A stretch of 26,006 bases of DNA, from the NCBI GenBank assembly GCA_017407375.1, contig JAFQWT010000052.1, positions 1-26,006 of the forward strand, read 5' to 3'. The position numbers and the translations under genes are program-made. This DNA is from Clostridia bacterium (GTDB lineage Bacteria > Bacillota > Clostridia > Oscillospirales > CAG-272). This document shows positions 1 through 6,190 of the stretch, one piece after another; the first letter of the stretch is position 1, and every line of letters starts with the position of its first letter. The notes beneath the pieces were generated by a model. That model was not told the DNA's origin. It made no database searches and saw nothing but the letters and a program-made list of their open reading frames with translations.

Positions 1-155
1 GGGCGATCCTTGTGACCGAGGCGGGGAGGGGCGACCTCCTTCCCGTGCTTCCCGAGGGGCTCGTCCTCCGCAAGGCGGCGCGCTACTCGGTCTCCCACGT
101 GGCGATCTACGAATGGAGGGGCAACGATGAAGGCGTTGATGCCGGGGAGCTTTGA
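1..155 (+). CDS. rsmD: 16S rRNA (guanine966-N2)-methyltransferase RsmD, C-terminal end only
   Basis: The window opens inside a reading frame (first full codon at position 3) that stays open to a TGA at 153-155. The visible 50 residues begin AILVTEAGRGDLLP and contain VLRKAARYSVSHVAIYEW, a terminal strand pattern that fits the end of RsmD, which methylates G966 of 16S rRNA in the assembling 30S subunit. The catalytic part lies outside the window. The frame overlaps the start of coaD by 29 bases, and rsmD-coaD is a common gene pair in Bacillota, which is the main reason for the name. The sequence alone is too short for certainty, so part of the call is inference from the neighbour. Confidence 0.7.
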   Translation, partial: AILVTEAGRGDLLPVLPEGLVLRKAARYSVSHVAIYEWRGNDEGVDAGEL

Positions 156-624
156 CCCCTGCACGGCGGGGCACCTTGACCTCATTGCAAGGTGCTGTGC
201 CGTGTACGACGAGGTGACGGTGGCCGTGTTCATCAACCCCGAAAAGCGCGGGCTCTTCTCCTACGTTGACCGCGTGGAATTTTTGCGCCTGGCGACCGCG
301 GGGCTTCCGAACGTCACGGTCACGTTTTGCGAGGGCATGGTGGCCGACTACGCAAGGGACGGCGGCTTTTCCGCCATTGTCAAGGGCGTGAGGGACGAGC
401 GGGACCGCACCTACGAGGAGGCCATGGCGGCCTACAACCTTGAAAGAGGGGGCGTTCCGACCCTCCTTTGGCCCGCGGGCGAGGGGCTTTCGGGCCTTTC
501 CTCCACCGAGGTGAGGCGCGCGCTGGCGGCGGGGCTTCCTCTTTCCGGGCTTGTGCCGAGGGAGGCGGAGGCGGCCATCCGCACGGCATACAAAAATATG
601 GAAAAATCCCTTGCGGACACCTGA
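127..624 (+). CDS. coaD: Pantetheine-phosphate adenylyltransferase (CoaD)
   Basis: 165 residues, the usual CoaD length. It transfers AMP from ATP to 4'-phosphopantetheine, giving dephospho-CoA, the penultimate step of CoA synthesis in the cytoplasm. The nucleotidyltransferase signature GSFDPCTAGH sits at residues 7-16, with His16 as the HxGH-type ATP-binding histidine. NPEK (37-40) supplies the expected substrate-binding lysine, and SSTEVR near residue 127 matches the ISSTxxR motif. The central segment (VKGVRDERDRTYEEAMAAYN) corresponds to the RGLRxxxDFxYE region but is rather diverged. The start overlaps the rsmD end, and GGAGGGG lies just upstream as ribosome binding site. The next gene has its own promoter inside the last codons of coaD. 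Confidence 0.95.
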   Translation: MKALMPGSFDPCTAGHLDLIARCCAVYDEVTVAVFINPEKRGLFSYVDRVEFLRLATAGLPNVTVTFCEGMVADYARDGGFSAIVKGVRDERDRTYEEAMAAYNLERGGVPTLLWPAGEGLSGLSSTEVRRALAAGLPLSGLVPREAEAAIRTAYKNMEKSLADT

Positions 625-639
625 AAGCTGTGGTATAAT
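611..639 (+). promoter_or_regulatory. Sigma-70 promoter for the Nudix-PHP-XRE operon
   Basis: TTGCGG (611-616), a 17-base spacer, then a perfect TATAAT (634-639) preceded by an extended -10 TGG. The -35 box lies within the last codons of coaD, so the operon can be transcribed separately from coaD. The predicted start of transcription is about 30 bases before the ATG at 677. Confidence 0.75.
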
Positions 640-676
640 AATAGAGTATTGCCCATCATCCGAGAAAGGACGAGCC

Positions 677-1240
677 ATGAAGGATCATACCCCCGAGCTT
701 CTTGAGAGCTTTGTCTCACGTGAGGAGATCTTCAACGGCGTGATCGTGCATCTTGTGCGCGACACCGTCACCCTACCGAACGGCAAGCATGCCACACGGG
801 AGACTATTCTGCACAACGGTGCCGTGGCCATCGTCCCCCTGTTTGAGGACGGCACGGTGCTGATGGAGTATCAATACCGCTACCCCCTCTCCCGTGTGAT
901 CTACGAGATCCCCGCGGGCAAGCTGGACAGCCCCGCGGAGGACACGCGGGCGGCGGCCCTGCGTGAGCTCCGCGAGGAGACGGGCTATACGGCGCGCCGC
1001 CTTACCTCGCTTGGCTATTACATTCCCTCCCCCGCGATCCTTGGGGAGAGGATCGAGATGTTCCTCGCCGAGGAGTTAGAGCGGGGAGAGGCCTCCCCCG
1101 ATGACGACGAGTTCCTCTGTTTGGAGAGGCGCCCGCTCTCCGAGCTTTGTGAGGAGATCCTTTCGGGCCGGATCGAGGACGGCAAGACCCAAGCGGCACT
1201 TTTGAAAACTCTGCTTCTGAAACGAGGATTTCCGCAATGA
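677..1240 (+). CDS. Nudix hydrolase, ADP-ribose pyrophosphatase type
   Basis: 187 residues from the ATG at 677, chosen because GAGAAAGGA precedes it and the promoter at 611-639 excludes the upstream in-frame starts. The Nudix box covers residues 81-104 (GKLDSPAED ... RELREETGY) and holds the catalytic REL-x-EE core. The spacing from the first glycine to the first glutamate is one residue longer than the classic GX5E, as GX6E. The preceding strands (VLMEYQYRYP, IYEIPAGKL) and the later PSPAILGERIEMFLAEEL are typical of the ADP-ribose pyrophosphatase (NudF/YqkG) branch, which hydrolyses ADP-ribose to AMP and ribose-5-phosphate. Exact substrate is inferred. The stop overlaps the next start as ATGA, so it is translationally coupled to the PHP gene. 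Confidence 0.88.
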   Translation: MKDHTPELLESFVSREEIFNGVIVHLVRDTVTLPNGKHATRETILHNGAVAIVPLFEDGTVLMEYQYRYPLSRVIYEIPAGKLDSPAEDTRAAALRELREETGYTARRLTSLGYYIPSPAILGERIEMFLAEELERGEASPDDDEFLCLERRPLSELCEEILSGRIEDGKTQAALLKTLLLKRGFPQ

Positions 1241-2247
1241 AAGAGTACCTGCTGCCCCGCACGGGGCGCTTCTACAAGGCCAACCTCCACGCCCACACCA
1301 CGGTGTCGGACGGGAAGATGACCCCCGCCGAGGTCAAAAAGGCCTACAAGGCCCGCGGCTATGCGGTCGTGGCGTTTACCGACCACGACGTGATGGTGGA
1401 CCAGACGGCGCTTTCGGATGCCGACTTCCTCGCCCTCAACGGCTGGGAGCTGGCCATTAATGAGGCGCGCCCCTGGAGCCACGCCGCCCGCACCTACCAC
1501 TTTTCCCTCATTGCCGAAAGTCCCGAGGCCGACCGCCAGGTCTTTTTCCTGCCGCGGGGCGACTTCCGCGGGAATGCGGGGCAGTATGCCGCCGCCGTCC
1601 GTACGACGGGGGAGACGGTATACGCCTACAACTATTCCCCCATCTTTGCCAACCGCCTGATCCGCGCCGCGCATGCGGCGGGCTTTCTCGTCTTTTATAA
1701 TCACCCGAACTACTCGCTCCAGACGGGCGACGACTTTTTGCCGCTGGAGGGCCTTGACGGAATGGAGATCCACAACGGCGCCTCCTACTCCTGGGGCTTT
1801 GGTGACGACGGGAACACCACCCGCTTTGACCGCATGCTCCGCCGCGGCCACACCTCGATCCTGCCGATCGCCGCGGACGATAACCACGCCGCCGATACCG
1901 AGGACCCCGCAAACGAGCTGTTTACGGGCTTTATGATGATCAAGGCCGACACGCTCTCCTACACCGCCATCACCTCCGCCCTGAAGGCGGGCCATGCCTA
2001 CGCCTCCCAGGGGCCCGAGATCTACGAGCTTTCGGTTGAGGAGGGGCGCGTACACATTGCGACCTCCGAGGTGCGCGAGATCCTGCTCCGCACGGGGGAC
2101 CGCGGGGCCGAGCGCCGCTTTGGTCAGCTGACCGAGGCCGACTTTAATATCCGCCGCGATATGGGCTACTTCCGCTTTGAGGCGGTGGATGCTCACGGCA
2201 AGCGCGCCGTCACCCGTGCCTACGATGCCGCGCGCTTTGGGAGATGA
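1237..2247 (+). CDS. PHP-domain metal-dependent phosphoesterase
   Basis: 336 residues. The PHP fold places metal-binding histidines and acids in NLHAHTTVSDG (residues 16-26), VAFTDHD (45-51), FYNHPNYS, GMEIHNG and ADDNHA, in the order expected for the family. Members hydrolyse phosphate esters, e.g. histidinol phosphate or the 3'-phosphate of nucleotides, using two or three metal ions. The substrate here cannot be read from sequence. The C-terminal 80 residues (VHIATSEVREILLRTGD ... YFRFEAVDAHGKRAVTRAY) look like the beta-sandwich tail often seen on stand-alone PHP proteins. No signal peptide, so cytoplasmic. It overlaps the Nudix stop by four bases and is followed after three bases by an XRE regulator, so the three form one operon. 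Confidence 0.88.
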   Translation: MKEYLLPRTGRFYKANLHAHTTVSDGKMTPAEVKKAYKARGYAVVAFTDHDVMVDQTALSDADFLALNGWELAINEARPWSHAARTYHFSLIAESPEADRQVFFLPRGDFRGNAGQYAAAVRTTGETVYAYNYSPIFANRLIRAAHAAGFLVFYNHPNYSLQTGDDFLPLEGLDGMEIHNGASYSWGFGDDGNTTRFDRMLRRGHTSILPIAADDNHAADTEDPANELFTGFMMIKADTLSYTAITSALKAGHAYASQGPEIYELSVEEGRVHIATSEVREILLRTGDRGAERRFGQLTEADFNIRRDMGYFRFEAVDAHGKRAVTRAYDAARFGR

Positions 2248-2250
2248 GCC

Positions 2251-2541
2251 ATGACCTTTGGTGAAAAGCTCCGCACCGCACGGGAGCACAAGGGGTACTC
2301 CCAGCGCGATATGGCGGACAAGATCCCCATGAACCAGTCAAACTACTCCAAGCTGGAGAGAAATCTGCAGGAGCCGAGTCTTAACCAGCTCCGCCGCCTT
2401 TGCGAGATCCTCTCGCTGGACCCCCATTACCTTCTCGGGCTTACGCCCAAGGAGGAACCGACGCCTCCGCCCACCGACGGACGCTACGAGGCGCTCCTTG
2501 CCTCGCTCTTTGCGCTCCTTGAGGAGGAAAAAAGGAAATAA
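2251..2541 (+). CDS. XRE-family helix-turn-helix regulator
   Basis: 96 residues. Residues 4-60 form a Cro/C1-type HTH: FGEKLRTAREHKGYSQRDMADKI, then the recognition helix region QSNYSKLERNLQEPSLNQL, then LCEILSLDPHYLLGL. The tail is proline-rich (KEEPTPPPTDG) followed by a short acidic and leucine-rich helix (EALLASLFALLEEEKRK) that may dimerise. It starts three bases after the PHP stop, with GGGAG as ribosome binding site, and closes the operon. Its target is not visible; autoregulation of the operon is a guess. There is no phage gene nearby, so nothing supports a prophage origin. Confidence 0.88.
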   Translation: MTFGEKLRTAREHKGYSQRDMADKIPMNQSNYSKLERNLQEPSLNQLRRLCEILSLDPHYLLGLTPKEEPTPPPTDGRYEALLASLFALLEEEKRK

Positions 2542-2570
2542 AAAAGCGCGCTACGGTGTAGCGCGCTTTT
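2542..2570 (+). terminator. Intrinsic terminator of the Nudix-PHP-XRE operon
   Basis: A 13-bp stem AAAAGCGCGCTAC / GTAGCGCGCTTTT with loop GGT, starting one base after the XRE stop and followed by CGTTTT. It is symmetric enough to work on both strands. Confidence 0.9.
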
Positions 2571-2594
2571 CGTTTTGGGAGAGAGACTCGATAG

Positions 2595-2622
2595 AAAAAA
2601 CCGAGCTTGCGCTCGGTTTTTT
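2595..2622 (-). terminator. Intrinsic terminator downstream of the DUF1508 gene
   Basis: A 12-bp stem AAAAAACCGAGC / GCTCGGTTTTTT. Read on the minus strand the loop is GCAA, a GNRA tetraloop, and the stem is followed by T's, so it suits the leftward gene ending at 2641. It can also back up the rightward terminator at 2542-2570. A smaller hairpin CCGAATG/CATTCGG (2632-2648) overlaps the DUF1508 stop codon. Confidence 0.88.
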
Positions 2623-2640
2623 CGGTTATGTCCGAATGTT

Positions 2641-3825
2641 TCATTCGGGGACTTCGATCTCAGCAGTCACGACAAAATTCTTGACCGACTCGATCGAGCT
2701 TTCGCACTGCTTACGGGTGGTGTAGGACTCACCCATAAAGGCGGGGGCAACGCCGATGTTCTTGAGGATGTAACGGAAGCGACCGAACTTATCCTGGTCG
2801 ATCGAGAAGTTGCCGACGTAGACGGCGCGCTTGAAGGACTTGATGCCCGCAAGGCACTGGCAAAGCTTTTGATAGTTCTTGCCCGTGTAGAGGACCTGGC
2901 CGTTGTTGGCAACGAGGTAGAAGCGATACTCCTTATCCTCCTCACGCGAGATCTCAAACTTACCGAGCTTCGCGGCGGCGGCCTCCCTCTGCTCCACGGC
3001 ATCCCAGTCCACGTCCTTCACGGTGCGGAGCGAGGCCTTGGCGGCGGTAAAGGTCGCGATCTGCTCCTCGGTGGGGGTAAACTCGGCGACCACGGCATCG
3101 GGAGCGAAGCGCTTGACCGACTCCACGCACTTCTCGCACTGGGCGCGGGTCGAATAGTTCTCACCGTAATACTTGCGGTTGAGCACAAAGCGGTAGCGGT
3201 TGTATTTGTCCGAGATGACGGCAAAATTACCGCCCTCCACGGCACGGCGGAAGGTATCGATGCCCACAACGGCGCCCTCCATGGAGGTAAAGCCGATGCT
3301 CTCGTACAGCAGCTGACCGTTGTTGGCAACGAGATAGAAACGGTAGCCGTCGGGTGCGAGATCGAACTCGTACTTACCAAGCACCTTGGGTCCCTCCTCG
3401 ACCACGGGGGCGGGAGCGGGCGCGGGGGCGGGCTCCTCGGCGGGCTTTTCGGTCTTGACAAGGCGCACGATCACGCTGTCGTCCTTACCGCTCAGCGTCT
3501 TGCTCTCGGCCACGGGAGCGGCCTCGGGCGCGGGCGCCTCCTCCTTGGCGGGAGCCACCTTGGCGGGTGCTGGCTTGGGAGCGGGAGCCGCCTTCTTGAC
3601 GGGGGCCGCCTCCTTGACGGGCGCGGGAGCGGGGGCAGGCGCGGGCTCCTCGACAGGAGCGGGAGCAGGGGCGGGCGCGGGCTCCTCGACAAGAGTGGGA
3701 GCAGGGGCGGGCGCGGGCTCCTCGGCGGGAGCGGGAGCTTCCTCGACCACGGGAGTCTCCTGAACGGGGGTGGCCACGACCTCCTCATCCTTCTTCTTTT
3801 TCTTGAACCAGCTGAAAAGTCCCAT
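2641..3825 (-). CDS. DUF1508 (YegP-like) double-module protein with Pro/Ala-rich linker
   Basis: 394 residues from the ATG at 3825. AGAGG lies five bases before that ATG, whereas an upstream in-frame ATG at 3843 would put this site inside the coding sequence. N-terminus MGLFSWFKKKKKDEE is hydrophobic-aromatic then polybasic, like a peripheral membrane anchor (inference). Residues 16-145 are low-complexity Pro/Ala/Glu/Val with 12-residue repeats of the EEPAPAPAPAPV type. Two homologous modules follow, about 150-243 and 289-386, each with KYEF/KFEI, YRFYLVANNGQ, a GIxxFxRAV segment, a second RYRF/RFRYI half, then GExYxTRxQCExxxESVK. This matches DUF1508/YegP, whose biochemical role is unknown. 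It is transcribed alone from its own promoter. No enzyme residues are recognisable. Confidence 0.85.
   Translation of the reverse strand: MGLFSWFKKKKKDEEVVATPVQETPVVEEAPAPAEEPAPAPAPTLVEEPAPAPAPAPVEEPAPAPAPAPVKEAAPVKKAAPAPKPAPAKVAPAKEEAPAPEAAPVAESKTLSGKDDSVIVRLVKTEKPAEEPAPAPAPAPVVEEGPKVLGKYEFDLAPDGYRFYLVANNGQLLYESIGFTSMEGAVVGIDTFRRAVEGGNFAVISDKYNRYRFVLNRKYYGENYSTRAQCEKCVESVKRFAPDAVVAEFTPTEEQIATFTAAKASLRTVKDVDWDAVEQREAAAAKLGKFEISREEDKEYRFYLVANNGQVLYTGKNYQKLCQCLAGIKSFKRAVYVGNFSIDQDKFGRFRYILKNIGVAPAFMGESYTTRKQCESSIESVKNFVVTAEIEVPE
3608..3739 (-). repeat. 36-bp coding repeats (Pro/Ala linker)
   Basis: Units beginning at 3608, 3644, 3680 and 3716 have a period of exactly 36 bases (12 codons, EEPAPAPAPAPV-like). 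The copies at 3644 and 3680 differ at only a few bases; 3608 is more diverged and 3716 is incomplete. Such a repeat can change in copy number without shifting the frame. Confidence 0.85.
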
Positions 3826-3878
3826 GATAACCTCTTTCTGCACCGTGCGGTGCGTAAGACTTTAGATATACTACTGTT

Positions 3879-3907
3879 ATTATATAGAATTTTTTTTGGC
3901 TTTGCAA
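3879..3907 (-). promoter_or_regulatory. Promoter of the DUF1508 gene
   Basis: On the minus strand: TTGCAA (3902-3907), a 17-base spacer rich in A, then a perfect TATAAT (3879-3884). It lies about 55 bases before the chosen ATG at 3825. The A8 tract in the spacer is a visible oddity. Confidence 0.75.
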
Positions 3908-4014
3908 CCCCTTTCGACAAATTTACGTAATTTTTTGTAAGGTGTCATTTACAAATCCGACAACGTGACCAACGGGGAAGCTTGCCCCCGCAGAGGCGCG
4001 AAGCACCCGCAAAG

Positions 4015-4048
4015 CCAAAGGAGAGCCACCGCGGTGGCTCTCCTTTGG
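4015..4048. repeat. Perfect 34-bp palindrome
   Basis: CCAAAGGAGAGCCACCG followed by its exact reverse complement. No good T-tract follows on either strand. The core is nearly the same as the terminator hairpin at 6154-6186 (GGGAG-GCCAC...GTGGC-CTCCC), so the two look like members of one dispersed hairpin family. On the minus strand it lies about 380 bases past the GH20 stop at 4428, after the tandem repeats, and may be that gene's distal terminator (inference). Confidence 0.8.
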
Positions 4049-4097
4049 TTGTGTATGGCGGCTTTGTGCCGTACGTCGGGCAGGCGGAAGCGGCGAT

Positions 4098-4427
4098 GTA
4101 TGCCGGAATTCGCCGCTCAAGAGCGAGAAAATTCCGAGCAGACATTGGCGAACGCGACTTGCAGGCGTACGGGGGTACGGCCAGAGGAGTGAGCGACGAT
4201 GTATGCCGAATTCGCCGCTCAAGAGCGAGAAAATTCCGAGCAGATATTGGCAATCGCGACTTGCAGGCGTACGGGGGTACGGCCAGAGGAGCGAGCGGCG
4301 ATGTATGCCGGAATTCGCCGCTCAAGAGCGAGAAAATTCCGAGCAGATATTGGCGATCGCGACTTGCAGGCGTACGGGGGTACGGCCAGAGGAGCGAGCG
4401 ACGATCTATGCCGGAATTCGCCGCTCT
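4098..4427. repeat. 103-bp tandem repeat array, about 3.2 copies
   Basis: Units: 4098-4200 (103 bp), 4201-4302 (102 bp, one G missing), 4303-4405 (103 bp) and a partial copy 4406-4427. Copies differ at a few positions only. Each full unit contains GGAATT-CGC-CGCTC-AA-GAGCG-...-AATTCC, an inverted repeat with an internal loop, and a CGTAC/GTACG inverted repeat. The partial copy stops against the stop codon of the GH20 gene (4428-4430). No spacers, so not a CRISPR. Open frames run through it on both strands because the unit is GC-rich, but none has a ribosome binding site or recognisable protein. The 3908-4427 interval therefore holds repeats and no supported gene. Confidence 0.92.
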
Positions 4428-6011
4428 TCAGATGCGGCAGGCGGTGGTCATCGGCCCCCAGTTGAAAAGACGGTGGGTGAGCGGGAGGATCTTTTCCTCG
4501 ACCTCCTCGAGGCGGTCAAGACGCCCGGCGAGGTAGTCCTCGACCTGGGAGGCGCAGAGGCGGAGGCGGCCGGTCATGCCGTCCAGGCGGATCTGCTGGA
4601 CCTCGTAGCCGATGTTCTTCTTCTCGTAGTACCAGGCGCGGCGGTAGGCCTCGTGGTAGATCTCCAGGCGCTTGGCGGCGCGGCGGAGGTCCTTGGCGGC
4701 GGCGGCGAGGCCCTCACGGTCGTTGGCCTCGTACGCGGCGTGCAGGCGGACGCCGAGCTCATACTTGATCTCCATCACCGAGGAGAGCTTGGCGGCAAGA
4801 TCGAAGAGGTAGGCAAACTCGCCGCCCTCGCGCGCCAGGGCACGGAGCTTTTTGGCGGCACGGCGGAAGTGGGCGGTGCCCCCGGGGAACAGCGACTTAT
4901 CCATAACGCCGCGGAAGGGGTCGTTATACAGGCCGTGCTTGGCGGCGTTGTTCTCACCGTACGGATAGTTACCGAAGGCCTCGGGCAGGTCAAGGGCCAT
5001 CATCTTGTCAAAGTCCTCACCAATGACCTCAAAAAAGCGCTGCTTGATGAGGGCCATATCGTCGTTTCCGCGGGCAAGCTCCGCGGCGTAAAAGAGCGAG
5101 GGCAAGAGTGAGAAGGCCGAGCATTCCCCGCCGTTATCGCCCCACATGGTGATGAGAATGTCGTCAATGCCGTGCTTACGGCAGGAGTCGATGGCGGCGC
5201 GGGTCGCGCGGAGCGAGAAATCGTTGTGCGCGGTGGCGCTTGCCCAGGTCCAGGCACCGCCCGCGAACATGATCTTGCGGCGGAAGCGGCAGAAGCCGTC
5301 AAGCAGCTTATCGTAATCCTCCACGGTCGAGTGGTAGTAGTCCCAGGCAAAGAGCTCAAGGTCCGCGGGGATCTTGGCGATCAGCTCCTCGGTCGGGTGG
5401 GCGGAGGCGCCGTACCAGCCGCCGCCCGCCGCGGCGCGATAGAACATATCGCCCCACGCCATCGGGTGGAAGCCGTACTTTTTGGCGATCTCACAAACGC
5501 GCTGAAGGTGCGGCAGAATGATGTCAAAGCGGGGCATATAGCCGTGCTTATCGAGGTGCTTGCCGCGGCCGATGGCAAACGCCTCATCCATACCGATGTG
5601 GATGCGGCGCGAGGTAAAGCACTCGGCACAGGTGGCAAACATACGGTCAATGAGCTCATAGGTGCGCTCCTCCCCGACAAGGAGGGCGTTGCCCTGGTCA
5701 TTGATGGCCGCGTAGGTCGGCCAGCGGAAGATGGCATCCAGATGCGCAAGGGTCTGGATGCAGGGCTGAAGCTCGATCCCGCGGGAGGCGGCGTAGGCAT
5801 CCAGCTCACGCAGCTCCTCCTTGGTATAGCGGCCGCGCAGATACCCGAAGAAGGGCTCACCCTCGATCTCATAGGTGTCCTCGGTATAAAGCTGCAGGGT
5901 GTTGTAGCCCATTTTGGCAAGAAGGTCGATAAGGCGGCGGACCGCCTCGGGACGGTAGACGGCATTGCGTGAGCAGTCCAGCATCACGCCGAGCATGGGA
6001 GTGTGAGACAT
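4428..6011 (-). CDS. GH20 family beta-N-acetylhexosaminidase, copy A
   Basis: 527 residues from the ATG at 6011, chosen because AAGGAGG lies six bases upstream; an earlier in-frame ATG at 6074 would precede the promoter. A TIM-barrel GH20 enzyme that releases terminal beta-linked GlcNAc/GalNAc by substrate-assisted catalysis. The catalytic pair is Asp142-Glu143 in RRIHIGMDEAF; GYNTLQLYTEDTYE (36-49), QPCIQTLAHLD and MAWGDMFYR (185-192) are further barrel strands. There is no signal peptide and no N-terminal GH20b domain, so it should act in the cytoplasm on imported oligosaccharides, like the Hex1-type subgroup. The C-terminal 150 residues are helical. It is a close paralogue of the next gene and carries its own promoter. 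Confidence 0.88.
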   Translation of the reverse strand: MSHTPMLGVMLDCSRNAVYRPEAVRRLIDLLAKMGYNTLQLYTEDTYEIEGEPFFGYLRGRYTKEELRELDAYAASRGIELQPCIQTLAHLDAIFRWPTYAAINDQGNALLVGEERTYELIDRMFATCAECFTSRRIHIGMDEAFAIGRGKHLDKHGYMPRFDIILPHLQRVCEIAKKYGFHPMAWGDMFYRAAAGGGWYGASAHPTEELIAKIPADLELFAWDYYHSTVEDYDKLLDGFCRFRRKIMFAGGAWTWASATAHNDFSLRATRAAIDSCRKHGIDDILITMWGDNGGECSAFSLLPSLFYAAELARGNDDMALIKQRFFEVIGEDFDKMMALDLPEAFGNYPYGENNAAKHGLYNDPFRGVMDKSLFPGGTAHFRRAAKKLRALAREGGEFAYLFDLAAKLSSVMEIKYELGVRLHAAYEANDREGLAAAAKDLRRAAKRLEIYHEAYRRAWYYEKKNIGYEVQQIRLDGMTGRLRLCASQVEDYLAGRLDRLEEVEEKILPLTHRLFNWGPMTTACRI

Positions 6012-6045
6012 GGGGGGCCTCCTTATGTATAAAGTATCTGTATTA

Positions 6046-6074
6046 AGAGTAACACAGACGTGCAAAAAAGTCAA
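6046..6074 (-). promoter_or_regulatory. Promoter of GH20 copy A
   Basis: Minus strand: TTGACT (6069-6074), 17 bases, TACTCT (6046-6051) with an extended -10 TGT before it. The -10 is a poor match, which suits a regulated promoter. The TTGACTTTTT start is shared with the promoter of copy B. Confidence 0.6.
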
Positions 6075-6079
6075 TGCTT

Positions 6080-6130
6080 ACGGGAATTTTCGGATTTTTT
6101 CGTAAAATTTCCCGTCCCCAAGAGGACGGG
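6080..6130. repeat. Inverted repeats between the two GH20 genes
   Basis: ACGGGAATTTT (6080-6090) faces AAAATTTCCCGT (6104-6115) with a one-base bulge, directly upstream of the copy A -35 box. A second hairpin CCCGTCC/GGACGGG (6111-6117/6124-6130) overlaps it. The position fits a regulator-binding site, but no regulator can be assigned. Confidence 0.4.
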
Positions 6131-6153
6131 AAAAAGCTGTGGACTGGAGGGCG

Positions 6154-6186
6154 AAAAAGGGAGGGCCACCGCAGTGGCTCTCCCTT
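6154..6186 (-). terminator. Intrinsic terminator of GH20 copy B
   Basis: Minus strand: AAGGGAGAGCCAC-TGCG-GTGGCCCTCCCTT followed by TTT, starting four bases after the copy B stop codon. One A-C mismatch in the stem; the loop is a C(UGCG)G tetraloop of the UNCG class. Confidence 0.85.
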
Positions 6187-6190
6187 GGTT

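Noticed and set aside
1018..2289. Long minus-strand open frame opposite the Nudix and PHP genes
   Set aside because: Antisense to two genes with clear family motifs; long antisense frames are expected in GC-rich DNA and it shows no domain or ribosome binding site.
2575..3930. Plus-strand open frame of about 450 codons opposite the DUF1508 gene
   Set aside because: Gly/Leu repeats in it are the mirror of the Pro/Ala linker codons; the minus-strand gene has a promoter, ribosome binding site and recognisable modules.
4098..4427. CRISPR array
   Set aside because: The repeats are directly adjacent with no unique spacers, the unit is 103 bp, and there are no cas genes.
3945..4536. Open frames on both strands through the tandem repeats
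   Set aside because: They merely translate the 103-bp repeat in different frames, one shifting where a unit lacks a base, and lack ribosome binding sites.
4015..6190. Insertion sequence or other mobile element carrying the repeats
   Set aside because: No transposase gene, no matching terminal repeats around a gene, and no visible target-site duplication.
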